A stretch of DNA of 10,671 nt from UBA73 sp964364885 (GCA_964364885.1 CAYIOA010000029.1:1-10671), one strand, 5' to 3'; positions 1 through 6,783 are shown, counted from the first letter of the stretch. The notes: generated by a model from the letters alone, not told the origin. Numbers and translations: made by a program.

Positions 1-7
1 CATTATG

Positions 8-58
8 TCAAGATGCATTGCGAAAACTCCATGCTTTAGCATGGAGTTAGCATCTTGA
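8..58. repeat. Two-part stem-loop A with TTTA loop
   Basis: The inner perfect stem is AACTCCATGC (25-34) with GCATGGAGTT (39-48) around the loop TTTA. A separate outer stem pairs TCAAGATGC (8-16) with GCATCTTGA (50-58). The left side has an 8-base unpaired stretch and the right side one base. A second structure of the same design follows 6 bases later. A short hairpin with a TTTA loop resembles the ends of IS200/IS605-family elements, but no transposase or TnpB is nearby, so function is undecided. Confidence 0.75.
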
Positions 59-64
59 GCATCC

Positions 65-117
65 AAAAATCCAAACAAACTCCACACTTTAGTGTGGAGT
101 AACATACAAGGATTTTT
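65..117. repeat. Two-part stem-loop B with TTTA loop
   Basis: The inner stem is ACTCCACAC (79-87) with GTGTGGAGT (92-100) around TTTA. The outer stem is AAAAATCC (65-72) with GGATTTTT (110-117). It shares the ACTCC arm, the loop and the nested layout with stem-loop A. The variable inner bases change together on both arms, which suggests the fold is conserved rather than the bases. Confidence 0.75.
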
Positions 118-137
118 TGATTTTCACAAAACAGTTA

Positions 138-145
138 AATTTAAA
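138..145 (+). promoter_or_regulatory. TATA box for the gene at 169
   Basis: The AT-rich element AAATTTAA is centred about 27 bases before the ATG at 169. This fits archaeal box A for a leaderless mRNA covering the genes at 169 and 415. Confidence 0.45.
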
Positions 146-168
146 TTCTCAGAAATTATAAATAACTC

Positions 169-408
169 ATGGAAATAGGTGAAGTATCAAATTATTTTGA
201 TCACGTTGGAGCCGCAGCTATAAAATTATCCAAGAGTTTAAAAGTAGGGGACAGAATCAGAATTTCTGGAGGGAACATCGATTTCGAGCAGGAAGTTGAA
301 AGTATGCAGATAAATAGAAAAGATGTTCAAAGTGCAAAAGCAGGGGAGGAGATTGGAATAATGGTTTCTGGGAAAGTAAGAAAAGGATATAAAGTCTTTA
401 AAGTTTAA
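169..408 (+). CDS. Translation elongation factor-like protein (EF-Tu domain 2-like beta-barrel)
   Basis: This 79-aa protein resembles the small archaeal and bacterial family usually named translation elongation factor-like protein, which is related to domain 2 of EF-Tu and the C-terminal domain of U32 peptidases. Visible family features are KVGDRIRISGG (about residues 26-36), the segment FEQEVESMQINRKDV (39-53), an AKAGEEIGIMV turn (56-66) and KVRKGYKVFKV at the C-terminus. These fit a six-stranded barrel without a GTPase domain. The role is unknown; RNA or tRNA binding would be a guess from the fold. The ATG lies directly at the expected start of transcription. The next gene begins 6 bases after the stop, so the two are probably co-transcribed. 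EF-1A lies two genes downstream but has its own promoter. Confidence 0.8.
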   Translation: MEIGEVSNYFDHVGAAAIKLSKSLKVGDRIRISGGNIDFEQEVESMQINRKDVQSAKAGEEIGIMVSGKVRKGYKVFKV

Positions 409-414
409 CTAACA

Positions 415-1029
415 ATGAGTTCGTTAAAGCATATAACTAAACATCTCGAAAATGTTTCTCGTAAGGAAATCAAAACAATCGTAAGATTTGCAGAGTACAA
501 ATATCCAAAACTAATCTTGCTCTGTGCTTCAGTAATTATAGCTTATTTTATATTCAAAAATCAGGATGTACAAAGTTTTGTGTCTGGTCTTGACAGCCTC
601 AGTTACTTAGGAATTTTCATTGCAGGATTGCTTTTCTCTTTCGGTTTCTCAACACCGTTCGCAATTGGCTTCTTTATTATCTCTAATCCAGATAATTTGC
701 TTCTGGCAGCCCTAATTGGAGGCATTGGAGCATTAACGAGTGACTTGCTCATTTTCAAAATAATAAAGTTCTCCTTCATGGATGAGTTTGAAAGATTAGA
801 GCACACTCATTTTATGAAAAAAATTAACAAAGTTATAAAAAGCAATTTTAAGTTCAAATTAAGCAATTATCTTATATATTTTTTTGCAGGAATAATTATT
901 GCTTCCCCCCTGCCAGATGAGCTTGGTGTGACAATGCTCGCCGGCTTGACAGAAATCAAGCCCGGAATATTTGCAATTGTTAGTTTTATTATGAATTACA
1001 TTGGGATATTGATAATGCTTCTGATTTAA
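415..1029 (+). CDS. Multi-pass membrane protein, possibly VTT/DedA-like
   Basis: This 204-aa protein has a charged N-terminus followed by about five hydrophobic segments near residues 32-48, 58-80, 90-115, 150-170 and 182-204. A glycine-rich stretch GGIGALTSDLLIF lies in the third segment, and SPLPDELGVTMLAG lies after the fourth. The last motif resembles the proline-containing re-entrant region of SNARE-associated/VTT (DedA) membrane proteins, but the match is by eye and weak. The loop between segments 3 and 4 is basic (HFMKKINKVIKSNFKFK) and so probably cytoplasmic. The ATG is 6 bases after the stop of the previous gene. No substrate can be proposed. Confidence 0.65.
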   Translation: MSSLKHITKHLENVSRKEIKTIVRFAEYKYPKLILLCASVIIAYFIFKNQDVQSFVSGLDSLSYLGIFIAGLLFSFGFSTPFAIGFFIISNPDNLLLAALIGGIGALTSDLLIFKIIKFSFMDEFERLEHTHFMKKINKVIKSNFKFKLSNYLIYFFAGIIIASPLPDELGVTMLAGLTEIKPGIFAIVSFIMNYIGILIMLLI

Positions 1030-1062
1030 GACTCTATCTTTCTAAATTTAGAAAATCAAGAG

Positions 1063-1077
1063 CGAAAACTTTAAATA
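1063..1077 (+). promoter_or_regulatory. BRE/TATA promoter of EF-1A
   Basis: CGAAAAC followed by TTTAAATA is a near-ideal archaeal TFB-recognition element plus TATA box. The expected transcription start is near 1098-1102, giving a leader of about 15 bases before the ATG at 1115. It is the strongest-looking promoter in the window, fitting a highly expressed gene. Confidence 0.75.
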
Positions 1078-1114
1078 CCTTCTAAATTAAAACTTACTAC
1101 TGAGCATTTACAAA

Positions 1115-2398
1115 ATGGCAAAAACAAAACCAGTAATTAATGTTGCATTTGTAGGTCATGTAGACCACGGAAAGAGTACCACAATTGGACACTTGATGTT
1201 CCAATCTGGGAAATTTTCTCAGCAGGAGCTGGATAAGCTAAAAGCAGAAGCCCAGAAGCACGGCAAAGTCGGTTTCGAGTTTGCATACCACATGGACAAG
1301 TTCAAGGAAGAAAGAGAAAGAGGAGTTACAATTGACCTTTCCTATGAAAAACTTATAACAAACAAGTATGAGGTTACAATAATTGACGCGCCAGGTCACA
1401 GAGACTTTATCAAGAATATGATTACAGGGGCAAGCCAGGCAGACTCCGCGTTCTTAGTTGTTGCAGCAGGCCAGGGAGCAGGCGTACAGCCACAAACAAA
1501 AGAGCACGTTTGGCTTTTGAGAACAATGGGTGTAGGCGAAGTAGCTGTTCTTATCAACAAAATGGACACTGTAAGTTACAAGCAGGATGAATTCGACAAA
1601 GTAAAGAATGATGTTTCTAAAGTATTAAAAGAAGCAGGTTACAAGCCAGACCAAATGCAATTTATTCCAATATCTGGATTAAAAGGAGATAATCTCGCAA
1701 AGAAATCAGACAATCTCTCATGGTACAAAGGTCCAACTTTACTTGAGCAATTTGACAATTTCAAGCTTCCTGAAAAACCGACAAATCTTCCATTAAGAAT
1801 GCCAATTCAGGACGTCTATGAAATAACAGGAATAGGCACTGTTCCAGTTGGCAAAATTGAGACAGGCATTATGAAGCCAAGCCAGAAAATAATTATTCTT
1901 CCTGGAAGAACTGGAAAAGGAATCCAAGGAGAAGTCAAAACAATTGAAATGCATCATGAGTCTTTGCCTCAAGCTGAGCCAGGCGACAATGTTGGAATCA
2001 ACCTAAGAGGAGTTGGAAAAAAAGACATTGCCAGAGGAGACGTAATCTGCGATGCAGCCAGTCCTCCAAAAGTCGCTGAAGAATTCATTGCACAGATTGC
2101 AGTTATTTCACACCCAACAGTTATTGCAAAAGGATACACACCAGTATTTCACATTCACACAGCGCAGGTTCCATGCCAATTTATCGAGTTAATCGAGAAG
2201 ACAAGCCCAGACGGAAAAAAAGAATCAAATCCAGACTTCCTGAAAAACGGGGATGTTGCAAAAGTCAAGATAAAACCAATGGGAAACCTGGTTATAGAGA
2301 CTCAGGCATCAAATCCTCACATGGCTCGTTTTGCAGTTCGAGACGCAGGAGCAACAGTCGCGGCTGGTGTTTGCATTGAACTAAAAGCCAAAGTTTAA
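1115..2398 (+). CDS. tuf: Translation elongation factor EF-1 alpha (aEF1A)
   Basis: This GTPase delivers aminoacyl-tRNA to the ribosomal A site. All G motifs are intact: GHVDHGKS (14-21), the switch I segment ERERGVTID (66-74), DAPGH (91-95), NKMD (148-151) and the SG of G5 (187-188). Domains 2 and 3 follow from about residue 220 to the end. The GHVDHGKSTTIGHLM start, the YHMDKFKEERERGVTID segment and the length of 427 aa are the archaeal/eukaryotic EF-1A type rather than bacterial EF-Tu. This is one of the two clearest signs that the DNA is archaeal. It appears to be a single-gene unit with its own BRE/TATA promoter. A T-rich stretch after the stop (2394-2406) could end transcription. Confidence 0.97.
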   Translation: MAKTKPVINVAFVGHVDHGKSTTIGHLMFQSGKFSQQELDKLKAEAQKHGKVGFEFAYHMDKFKEERERGVTIDLSYEKLITNKYEVTIIDAPGHRDFIKNMITGASQADSAFLVVAAGQGAGVQPQTKEHVWLLRTMGVGEVAVLINKMDTVSYKQDEFDKVKNDVSKVLKEAGYKPDQMQFIPISGLKGDNLAKKSDNLSWYKGPTLLEQFDNFKLPEKPTNLPLRMPIQDVYEITGIGTVPVGKIETGIMKPSQKIIILPGRTGKGIQGEVKTIEMHHESLPQAEPGDNVGINLRGVGKKDIARGDVICDAASPPKVAEEFIAQIAVISHPTVIAKGYTPVFHIHTAQVPCQFIELIEKTSPDGKKESNPDFLKNGDVAKVKIKPMGNLVIETQASNPHMARFAVRDAGATVAAGVCIELKAKV

Positions 2399-2427
2399 TT
2401 TTATTAGATAATTCAGATTAGATAACT

Positions 2428-2435
2428 ATTTTAAC
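2428..2435 (+). promoter_or_regulatory. Weak TATA-like element before the 582-aa gene
   Basis: TATTTTAA is centred about 24 bases before the ATG at 2456, the spacing seen at other leaderless genes here. It matches the TATA consensus less well than its neighbours. Confidence 0.35.
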
Positions 2436-2455
2436 CTCGATTTCACTGAATTTTT

Positions 2456-4204
2456 ATGGCATTAGACCAATATTTAGTGGAAACAACACTCGGAAGCTCT
2501 GTCTTAGATGAACATAAATCAGTATATGTAATGGTTAATAGGAGAGATTTTGTGGAGAAAAATCCTGCTGATATGCGAAGCGGGGAACTTGTTCTTTATC
2601 AGAAATTTCATACAAAAACAGAATTAGAGGATATTATCCCTCACCTTAGCAAGAGTCCGCGATATTGGACAGCTAAACAGATTATTCATGAGCAAAATAG
2701 CAAGGGAGAATACATACCTAAATTCCGAGCTTTACTTGCAAGAGGGCTTGCCGATCACGGATTTATCAATAAAGATGGTCTGGAGAAAAAAATTCACCGT
2801 GAAGACGGGGCAGATTTTTCTCACAAAGAATATGAAGTTATGGAGAAAAGAATTCGCAACATATTGGAAGATGACCCGGCTATACTTGTTGCCGAAGAAA
2901 CTATTTCTTATTGGTTAAAAGGGCATACCCTTAGCCCTCGTGATTGGAGTACATTTAAACTTCTTGAGAGAAAAGTAAATCCAGATTTCTCTCAATGGCG
3001 GGGAGGCGATGAAAGTATCGGTGGAATCTATTTCAATTATCGCATATATTGTACTATTCATTCTGGTATTATGCGTTTTATAAACAATTGTCGCGGAACA
3101 AGCGTAGGAGAAGAACTTTCAGAAGAAAATCATGAAAATAGAATATCACTTGCCCCAGAATTTCAGATAATTTTACATCATTTTATGAAAAATTTGGATG
3201 ACGCCTGGGCTGTAGCCCGAGTTATCGATGTAAAAAGAATGGAAAATCCTCAACAAACTAAAAGGATAAGGGATAAAAATCATAAGGCGGGGGAAGGTCT
3301 AAGTTTTTCCGGCAAATTGCCAGAAGGCATTGTTAGAACCGATTATTCATCTATCCTAGACGAATATCATCTTCTAGAAGGATATCTTAATCAAATAATC
3401 TTTGAGGAAAGAAAGGTGCCTTCTCTATTTGATCCAAAAGATTATCAAGACGAACCAAGAGAGTCTGATCTTGTTAAAATTATGAACGCATCACGTGATG
3501 ATAGGGAGTATCTATCTAAATTATTTTGTTATTTTAATGAACCACTTGATCCTGCAATGGAGATACACCTTGATAAGTCCGAACGACGTATGCGCAGAAA
3601 CAGTCCTTTCATGAGCACCCTAAAAGCATTATACGCTCCAGATAAACTTCTTTCACAAACCAGGAAGTTTCTTGAATCAAGAAAAAAAACAACTAAAGAG
3701 ATATTTAATAGGTTTATGCTAGGAGGGATTGATGCAACTTATAATCTAACCGAAGGAACAGCTCTCGATTTATTGGAGAATGCTTTTCAATTGCGAATTA
3801 GTCTTCCAGGTAGTATTTGGAGAACTCTTGTAGGAAGAGACATGACGGCTGAATCAAATCCATATTTTGTATCTCTTCCAAAGCATAAAAAAATGCGAAA
3901 CCGGATAGCTGACAGATATGGAGTTAAAATAAGCCATACAGGGGAAATTAAAAGACAACATGGTTTTCTTAGCGAATTGACAGCACTTTATCCCGATGAT
4001 ATCGATGTTATAAATGGTCTGAAGTATATATCCAAGGTAGCTGATTCTATTCCGCGCAGTCGTGTTCTTGAAGCAATTAAAGGTGAGAAATTATTTGATA
4101 AACTTTGGACGCGCGCCGAGGCTATCAAAACGCTATCAAAATATGGTCTTGAGAGTATAACAGACATAAGAAAAGAGGACTTCCTTTTTGATGGTCAATT
4201 TTAA
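2456..4204 (+). CDS. Protein of unknown function, 582 aa
   Basis: I do not recognise this protein. It is soluble-looking and charged, with no signal peptide, membrane segment or obvious nucleotide-binding loop. The N-terminal part has a block SPRYWTAKQIIHEQ (about 67-80) that could be the start of a helical DNA- or RNA-binding unit, but no helix-turn-helix is clear. The centre is rich in aromatic and histidine residues (GGIYFNYRIYCTIHSGIMRF, about 189-208; ILHHFMKNLDDAW, about 239-251). The C-terminal third is basic and helical (DKSERRMRRNSPFMSTLKAL; KHKKMRNRIADRYGVK). The gene stands alone between EF-1A and the convergent rpoN, whose stop is 7 bases away. By impression it uses CGC/CGA/CGT arginine codons more than its neighbours, which might point to a separate history. 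Being full length and intact argues that it is real. Confidence 0.8.
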   Translation: MALDQYLVETTLGSSVLDEHKSVYVMVNRRDFVEKNPADMRSGELVLYQKFHTKTELEDIIPHLSKSPRYWTAKQIIHEQNSKGEYIPKFRALLARGLADHGFINKDGLEKKIHREDGADFSHKEYEVMEKRIRNILEDDPAILVAEETISYWLKGHTLSPRDWSTFKLLERKVNPDFSQWRGGDESIGGIYFNYRIYCTIHSGIMRFINNCRGTSVGEELSEENHENRISLAPEFQIILHHFMKNLDDAWAVARVIDVKRMENPQQTKRIRDKNHKAGEGLSFSGKLPEGIVRTDYSSILDEYHLLEGYLNQIIFEERKVPSLFDPKDYQDEPRESDLVKIMNASRDDREYLSKLFCYFNEPLDPAMEIHLDKSERRMRRNSPFMSTLKALYAPDKLLSQTRKFLESRKKTTKEIFNRFMLGGIDATYNLTEGTALDLLENAFQLRISLPGSIWRTLVGRDMTAESNPYFVSLPKHKKMRNRIADRYGVKISHTGEIKRQHGFLSELTALYPDDIDVINGLKYISKVADSIPRSRVLEAIKGEKLFDKLWTRAEAIKTLSKYGLESITDIRKEDFLFDGQF

Positions 4205-4211
4205 TATCAAT

Positions 4212-4409
4212 TTAAGCTTTCTTGAATTTCGTAATTTCTGGGAGCATATCAGCGTGCCCGAGTAAAGTTGCTCTGCAGCAATATCTTTCCAAACCTAACT
4301 CATTAAGAACCTTGCCGGCATCTTCACCGTCTTCAACGCGCTTGTGGTATTCTTCCCACAAATGCCCGACCGGCTTTCCGCATCCCATGCATCGAACTGG
4401 AATTATCAT
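4212..4409 (-). CDS. rpoN: DNA-directed RNA polymerase subunit N (Rpb10 homologue)
   Basis: This small zinc-binding subunit belongs to the assembly platform of the archaeal polymerase, with subunits D, L and P. At 65 aa it has the family's length. It starts MIIPVRC and carries the atypical zinc site with Cys7 and Cys10 (CMGC) and the paired Cys44-Cys45 in ERYCCRATLLGH, plus the conserved WEEYHKRVEDGEDAGKVL helix (18-35). Its presence fixes the DNA as archaeal, since bacteria lack this subunit. It is not the bacterial sigma-54 that shares the symbol rpoN. In many archaea it lies in a ribosomal protein operon; here it appears to stand alone with its own leaderless promoter, convergent with the unknown 582-aa gene. 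Confidence 0.96.
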   Translation of the reverse strand: MIIPVRCMGCGKPVGHLWEEYHKRVEDGEDAGKVLNELGLERYCCRATLLGHADMLPEITKFKKA

Positions 4410-4430
4410 GCCTTAAAATCAAAAAAATAC

Positions 4431-4438
4431 TTTATAAA
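4431..4438 (-). promoter_or_regulatory. TATA box of rpoN
   Basis: The palindromic TTTATAAA is centred about 25 bases upstream of the rpoN ATG (first base at 4409), predicting a leaderless transcript. Confidence 0.65.
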
Positions 4439-4473
4439 CATTGTGTTTTTTCGCGCAAAATCTTTGATAGTCC

Positions 4474-5055
4474 TTATTTAATCTTCTTAGAAATAATCTT
4501 AGTCAAATAATAAGCTGAGCCAAAAACAACAATTCCAGGAACAAAAGCAAGCCCTAATCCGGGAACTAGCAAACTCGTTCCTATAGCCCCAATTGTTCCT
4601 GCTCCAACAGACTCTAGAACATTAATTGCCTGCGGAACTGATTTCTCAACATCTTTTTGCAGAGCATCAATCTGCATTACCATCTTTCCTTTTTTCAAGA
4701 TGCGGATTTTTTTATCCTCCTCAGAAACAAGAATCACAAGATTATCTCCTTTTGAGGCGCTCAGAGCCGCGCTATGCCTGGTTCCAAAATCTTTGAATGT
4801 TTTTGTGCTTTTAATCATAACTCCATAAGCTCTGAGAATTCCTTCCTTGTCTATTATCACTGCGCCGTCTATTAAAGCAAGTGACTCAAGCAATTTTTTA
4901 TTCTCACTCACCTTAAATGGAGGGACAGTCTGCTCAACAAGGGGCTTGTAATCTACTTTCCCAACTACAAAAAGCGCTCCTTCTCCTCTTTTGGCAATTC
5001 TTAATCCAACCTGCATCAAAGTTTCTTCAATAACTTTAAGTTTTCTGTTGTTCAT
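4474..5055 (-). CDS. Diadenylate cyclase (DAC/DisA_N domain) with C-terminal membrane hairpin
   Basis: The protein (193 aa) should make cyclic di-AMP from two ATP. The DAC domain spans about residues 20-130 and shows GALFVVG (26-32), the catalytic DGA (63-65) in LIDGAVIIDKEGILRAYGV, the GTRH motif (91-94) and LVILVSEEDKKIRI (106-119). The usual motif continues as RHR; here the third position is Ser95 rather than Arg. Residues about 146-190 form two glycine-rich hydrophobic segments (GTIGAIGTSLLVPGLGLAFV and PGIVVFGSAYYLTKII) ending in a basic tail, probably a membrane hairpin with both ends in the cytoplasm. Bacterial CdaA carries its membrane helices before the DAC domain, and DisA and archaeal DacZ are soluble, so this order is unusual. 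The gene is divergent from the membrane protein at 5139. c-di-AMP commonly controls potassium and osmotic balance; no such partner is in view. Confidence 0.88.
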   Translation of the reverse strand: MNNRKLKVIEETLMQVGLRIAKRGEGALFVVGKVDYKPLVEQTVPPFKVSENKKLLESLALIDGAVIIDKEGILRAYGVMIKSTKTFKDFGTRHSAALSASKGDNLVILVSEEDKKIRILKKGKMVMQIDALQKDVEKSVPQAINVLESVGAGTIGAIGTSLLVPGLGLAFVPGIVVFGSAYYLTKIISKKIK

Positions 5056-5076
5056 TTTAAAAAAATAGCACTCTCC

Positions 5077-5085
5077 ATTTAAAAA
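5077..5085 (-). promoter_or_regulatory. TATA box of the diadenylate cyclase gene
   Basis: Read on the minus strand, TTTTTAAAT is centred about 26 bases before the ATG at 5055, predicting a leaderless mRNA. Confidence 0.6.
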
Positions 5086-5110
5086 CCTTTTTAATAATCA
5101 ATGCAAAAAA

Positions 5111-5117
5111 ATTTAAA
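5111..5117 (+). promoter_or_regulatory. TATA box of the gene at 5139; decides its start
   Basis: ATTTAAA is centred 25 bases before the ATG at 5139. A TTG at 5124 would extend the reading frame by five codons but would lie only about 10 bases from the TATA box, upstream of the expected transcript start. Confidence 0.55.
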
Positions 5118-5138
5118 CACGCCTTGCCTAATTACTAT

Positions 5139-5753
5139 ATGAAAGAAATAGACACATGGAGAAAATACATGAATAAAAGGCGCGTCACTCTAGCAATCTC
5201 TCTATTAATTCTTATTCTGCTTTACATATTTAAAAATACTTCATTGTTAATGCGCTCTCTCTCGGCAATCAGTTTATTATTTGTTTTTTATCTTATAGAT
5301 CATTATTTTGATCTGGAATTTAAGGAGATACATTATCTGTTCATTATAACAATTGCAATCTCAAGTTTTCTTCTTAGCCCTCTTTATTATACCTACCCTC
5401 AGTATGACAAGATTCAGCACATCTTCCAGCCAATTATGTTCGCCTCGATTATTTTTCATTTGGTTAATAGGCTAAAGCTAAAGCCAATCCTAAAGCTTAC
5501 CTTTCTATTCTTTATAGTGATTGGTTCTCTTGGAATGTTCGAGATTGGAGAATATGCTTTAGACTATTTTTTTGATTTGAAGCTCCAGGGTGTTTTCTTG
5601 AGGAACATACAAGGCTTGGAAAAATATGATATTCTATTAGACAGAATAGATGACACAATGATAGATCTTTCATTAGGAGTATTAGGCACGCTAATTTACC
5701 TTGTAGTGATATTTTTTTCTGGCAAAAGAAAATCTTTTTATTCAGCTTTCTAA
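5139..5753 (+). CDS. DUF2238/YjdF-like integral membrane protein
   Basis: The 204-aa product has about six membrane segments. It carries the polar pattern seen in the DUF2238 (YjdF) family: YDKIQHIF in the middle, GMFEIGEYALDYFF, and a late DRIDDTMIDLSLGVLG. In this family the His, Glu and Asp residues sit in or next to membrane helices, hinting at metal or proton chemistry, but the function is not known. The assignment is from motif memory. The ATG at 5139 is preferred over a TTG at 5124 because of TATA spacing. Its last 12 bases overlap tail-to-tail with the sigma-like gene on the other strand. Confidence 0.72.
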   Translation: MKEIDTWRKYMNKRRVTLAISLLILILLYIFKNTSLLMRSLSAISLLFVFYLIDHYFDLEFKEIHYLFIITIAISSFLLSPLYYTYPQYDKIQHIFQPIMFASIIFHLVNRLKLKPILKLTFLFFIVIGSLGMFEIGEYALDYFFDLKLQGVFLRNIQGLEKYDILLDRIDDTMIDLSLGVLGTLIYLVVIFFSGKRKSFYSAF

Positions 5754-6365
5754 GACAGAATCAGACATCAGCAATCTCAGCTCTCTCAGCGCTTTTTCCT
5801 GAATCTGCCTTATCCTCTCTTTTGTTAGCCCATACTTTTCGCCAACCTGTTCTAACGTTCTTTCTCTAAATCCGTTTAAGCCAAATCTTCTGATAATAAT
5901 ATCTCTGCACAGAGGTCTAAGCTTTTTAACACTCGCTTTTAAAGTTAATTTTTCTTCCTCATCAATAATTTCATCGCATATATCCCTTTCTTCAGTATTG
6001 CAGGAATAAGGGTTTCTCGTAACAAAGTAACTCTCTCTTGCTCTTCTTTTATCTTCTGCTATTTTAGAATTCATAATCTGGCGGGAAATACAATAGTAGG
6101 CGTAAGTTATAAACTTCGTATTCATGGAAGGATCATATTTCTCTATTGACCTAAGCAAGCCAACACGCCCTTCTTGAACTAAATCATCAAATAAGTTTTC
6201 TCTATTGGCAAATTTCCAGGCGAGGCGGTTAACAAGCGGAAAATAAGAAATAGAAATCTCTTCTATAGCTGCTCTATCCCCCCTCCTTGCTCTATCAAAT
6301 AAAACTCTTTGCTCATCTTCTGTATAAAACTTAATCCTATTTTTATTCACATCGATTTTTGTCAT
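5742..6365 (-). CDS. Bacterial-type sigma-70 family protein (regions 2 and 4) in an archaeal setting
   Basis: Numbered from the ATG at 6365 (207 aa), the protein has the two core sigma-70 regions. Region 2 (about 15-100) includes FDDLVQEGRVGLLRSIEKYDP (59-79) and KFITYAYYCISRQIM (84-98), close to the bacterial DLIQEG...KFDP...KFSTYA pattern used for polymerase binding and -10 melting. Region 4 (about 146-200) includes LRPLCRDIIIRRFGLNG and the -35-type helix-turn-helix TLEQVGEKYGLTKERIRQIQEKALRELR. The linker of about 45 residues is too short for a normal region 3, so the layout is sigma2-sigma4. Archaea use TBP/TFB, so this is unexpected next to rpoN and EF-1A. The ATG overlaps the stop of the thioredoxin-like gene as ATGA, indicating translational coupling; an ATG three codons upstream is less likely. 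It could be a working sigma, a repurposed DNA-binding protein, or recent transfer. The family call is firm; the role is open. Confidence 0.92.
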   Translation of the reverse strand: MTKIDVNKNRIKFYTEDEQRVLFDRARRGDRAAIEEISISYFPLVNRLAWKFANRENLFDDLVQEGRVGLLRSIEKYDPSMNTKFITYAYYCISRQIMNSKIAEDKRRARESYFVTRNPYSCNTEERDICDEIIDEEEKLTLKASVKKLRPLCRDIIIRRFGLNGFRERTLEQVGEKYGLTKERIRQIQEKALRELRLLMSDSVLES

Positions 6366-6733
6366 TGCTCGCATTCTGAAATTTCCTTTAGCTCACTTAA
6401 ACTTTTTAACCCATAATAAATCTTTCTGTCAATATACCAGGCAGGAATTTCCCTTATATTAGGGCACAATTCCTTGTTTCTTCCGCAATCAACATAAAAT
6501 ATAGACTTTATCTCCTCTCCAAAAATTTTTCTCTGTTTCTCACAATCTGCACAGAATTCTGAGCCATACAATTCAGCTCCTTTCTCTTTCAGGCAGAGCA
6601 CAATTTTTCCTCTCTCGCTCTCTCCTGAGAAATACCCAGTTACTTTAGAAAACCAGTCGGTAAAGATGTAAAGCCCGGTTACAAGCAGGACTATAAAGAC
6701 AAAAGTTAAAAAAACTCTGTTCTGCCTTTCCAT
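6362..6733 (-). CDS. Membrane-anchored thioredoxin-fold protein (CADC active site)
   Basis: This 123-aa protein has a basic N-terminus, one membrane helix (about 7-28) and a thioredoxin-like domain from about 43. The redox pair is Cys61-Cys64 in LYGSEFCADCEKQRKIFG, followed by FYVDCGRNKELCPNIREIPAWYID, with the cis-proline region at IPAW. This resembles the thioredoxin domain fused to vitamin K epoxide reductase (VKOR) proteins and related thiol-disulfide proteins. The basic N-terminus before the helix predicts that the domain lies outside the cell, where it could form or isomerise disulfides. It is the first gene of a two-gene operon with the sigma-like gene. It starts at a leaderless ATG 25 bases from the palindromic TATA box shared with lemA. 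A redox-sensing or anti-sigma role is possible only if the topology is reversed. Confidence 0.82.
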   Translation of the reverse strand: MERQNRVFLTFVFIVLLVTGLYIFTDWFSKVTGYFSGESERGKIVLCLKEKGAELYGSEFCADCEKQRKIFGEEIKSIFYVDCGRNKELCPNIREIPAWYIDRKIYYGLKSLSELKEISECEQ

Positions 6734-6754
6734 TAAATACTAAAGAAGCAAACC

Positions 6755-6762
6755 TTTATAAA
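6755..6762. promoter_or_regulatory. Palindromic TATA box shared by lemA and the thioredoxin-sigma operon
   Basis: TTTATAAA is its own reverse complement. Its centre (6758.5) is 25.5 bases from the lemA ATG at 6784 and 25.5 bases from the ATG at 6733 on the other strand. No other good TATA box lies in the 50-base gap, so one element probably directs two leaderless transcripts. Orientation would then depend on the flanking TFB contacts: AACC to the left on the plus strand, CAGT on the minus strand. Confidence 0.7.
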
Positions 6763-6783
6763 ACTGTTTCATTAATATTCTAC

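Noticed and set aside
1..117. CRISPR array or leader
   Set aside because: Only two structures, differing in sequence, with no spacers of regular length and no cas genes.
2173..2379. 68-aa frame inside EF-1A
   Set aside because: Out-of-frame shadow of the conserved EF-1A domain 3; arginine-rich with no family pattern.
4222..4416. 64-aa plus-strand reading frame
   Set aside because: It lies wholly across rpoN on the other strand, which is clearly the real gene with conserved zinc ligands.
6372..6374. Upstream ATG for the sigma-like gene
   Set aside because: It would add three residues and lose the exact ATGA overlap; conservation begins well after either start.
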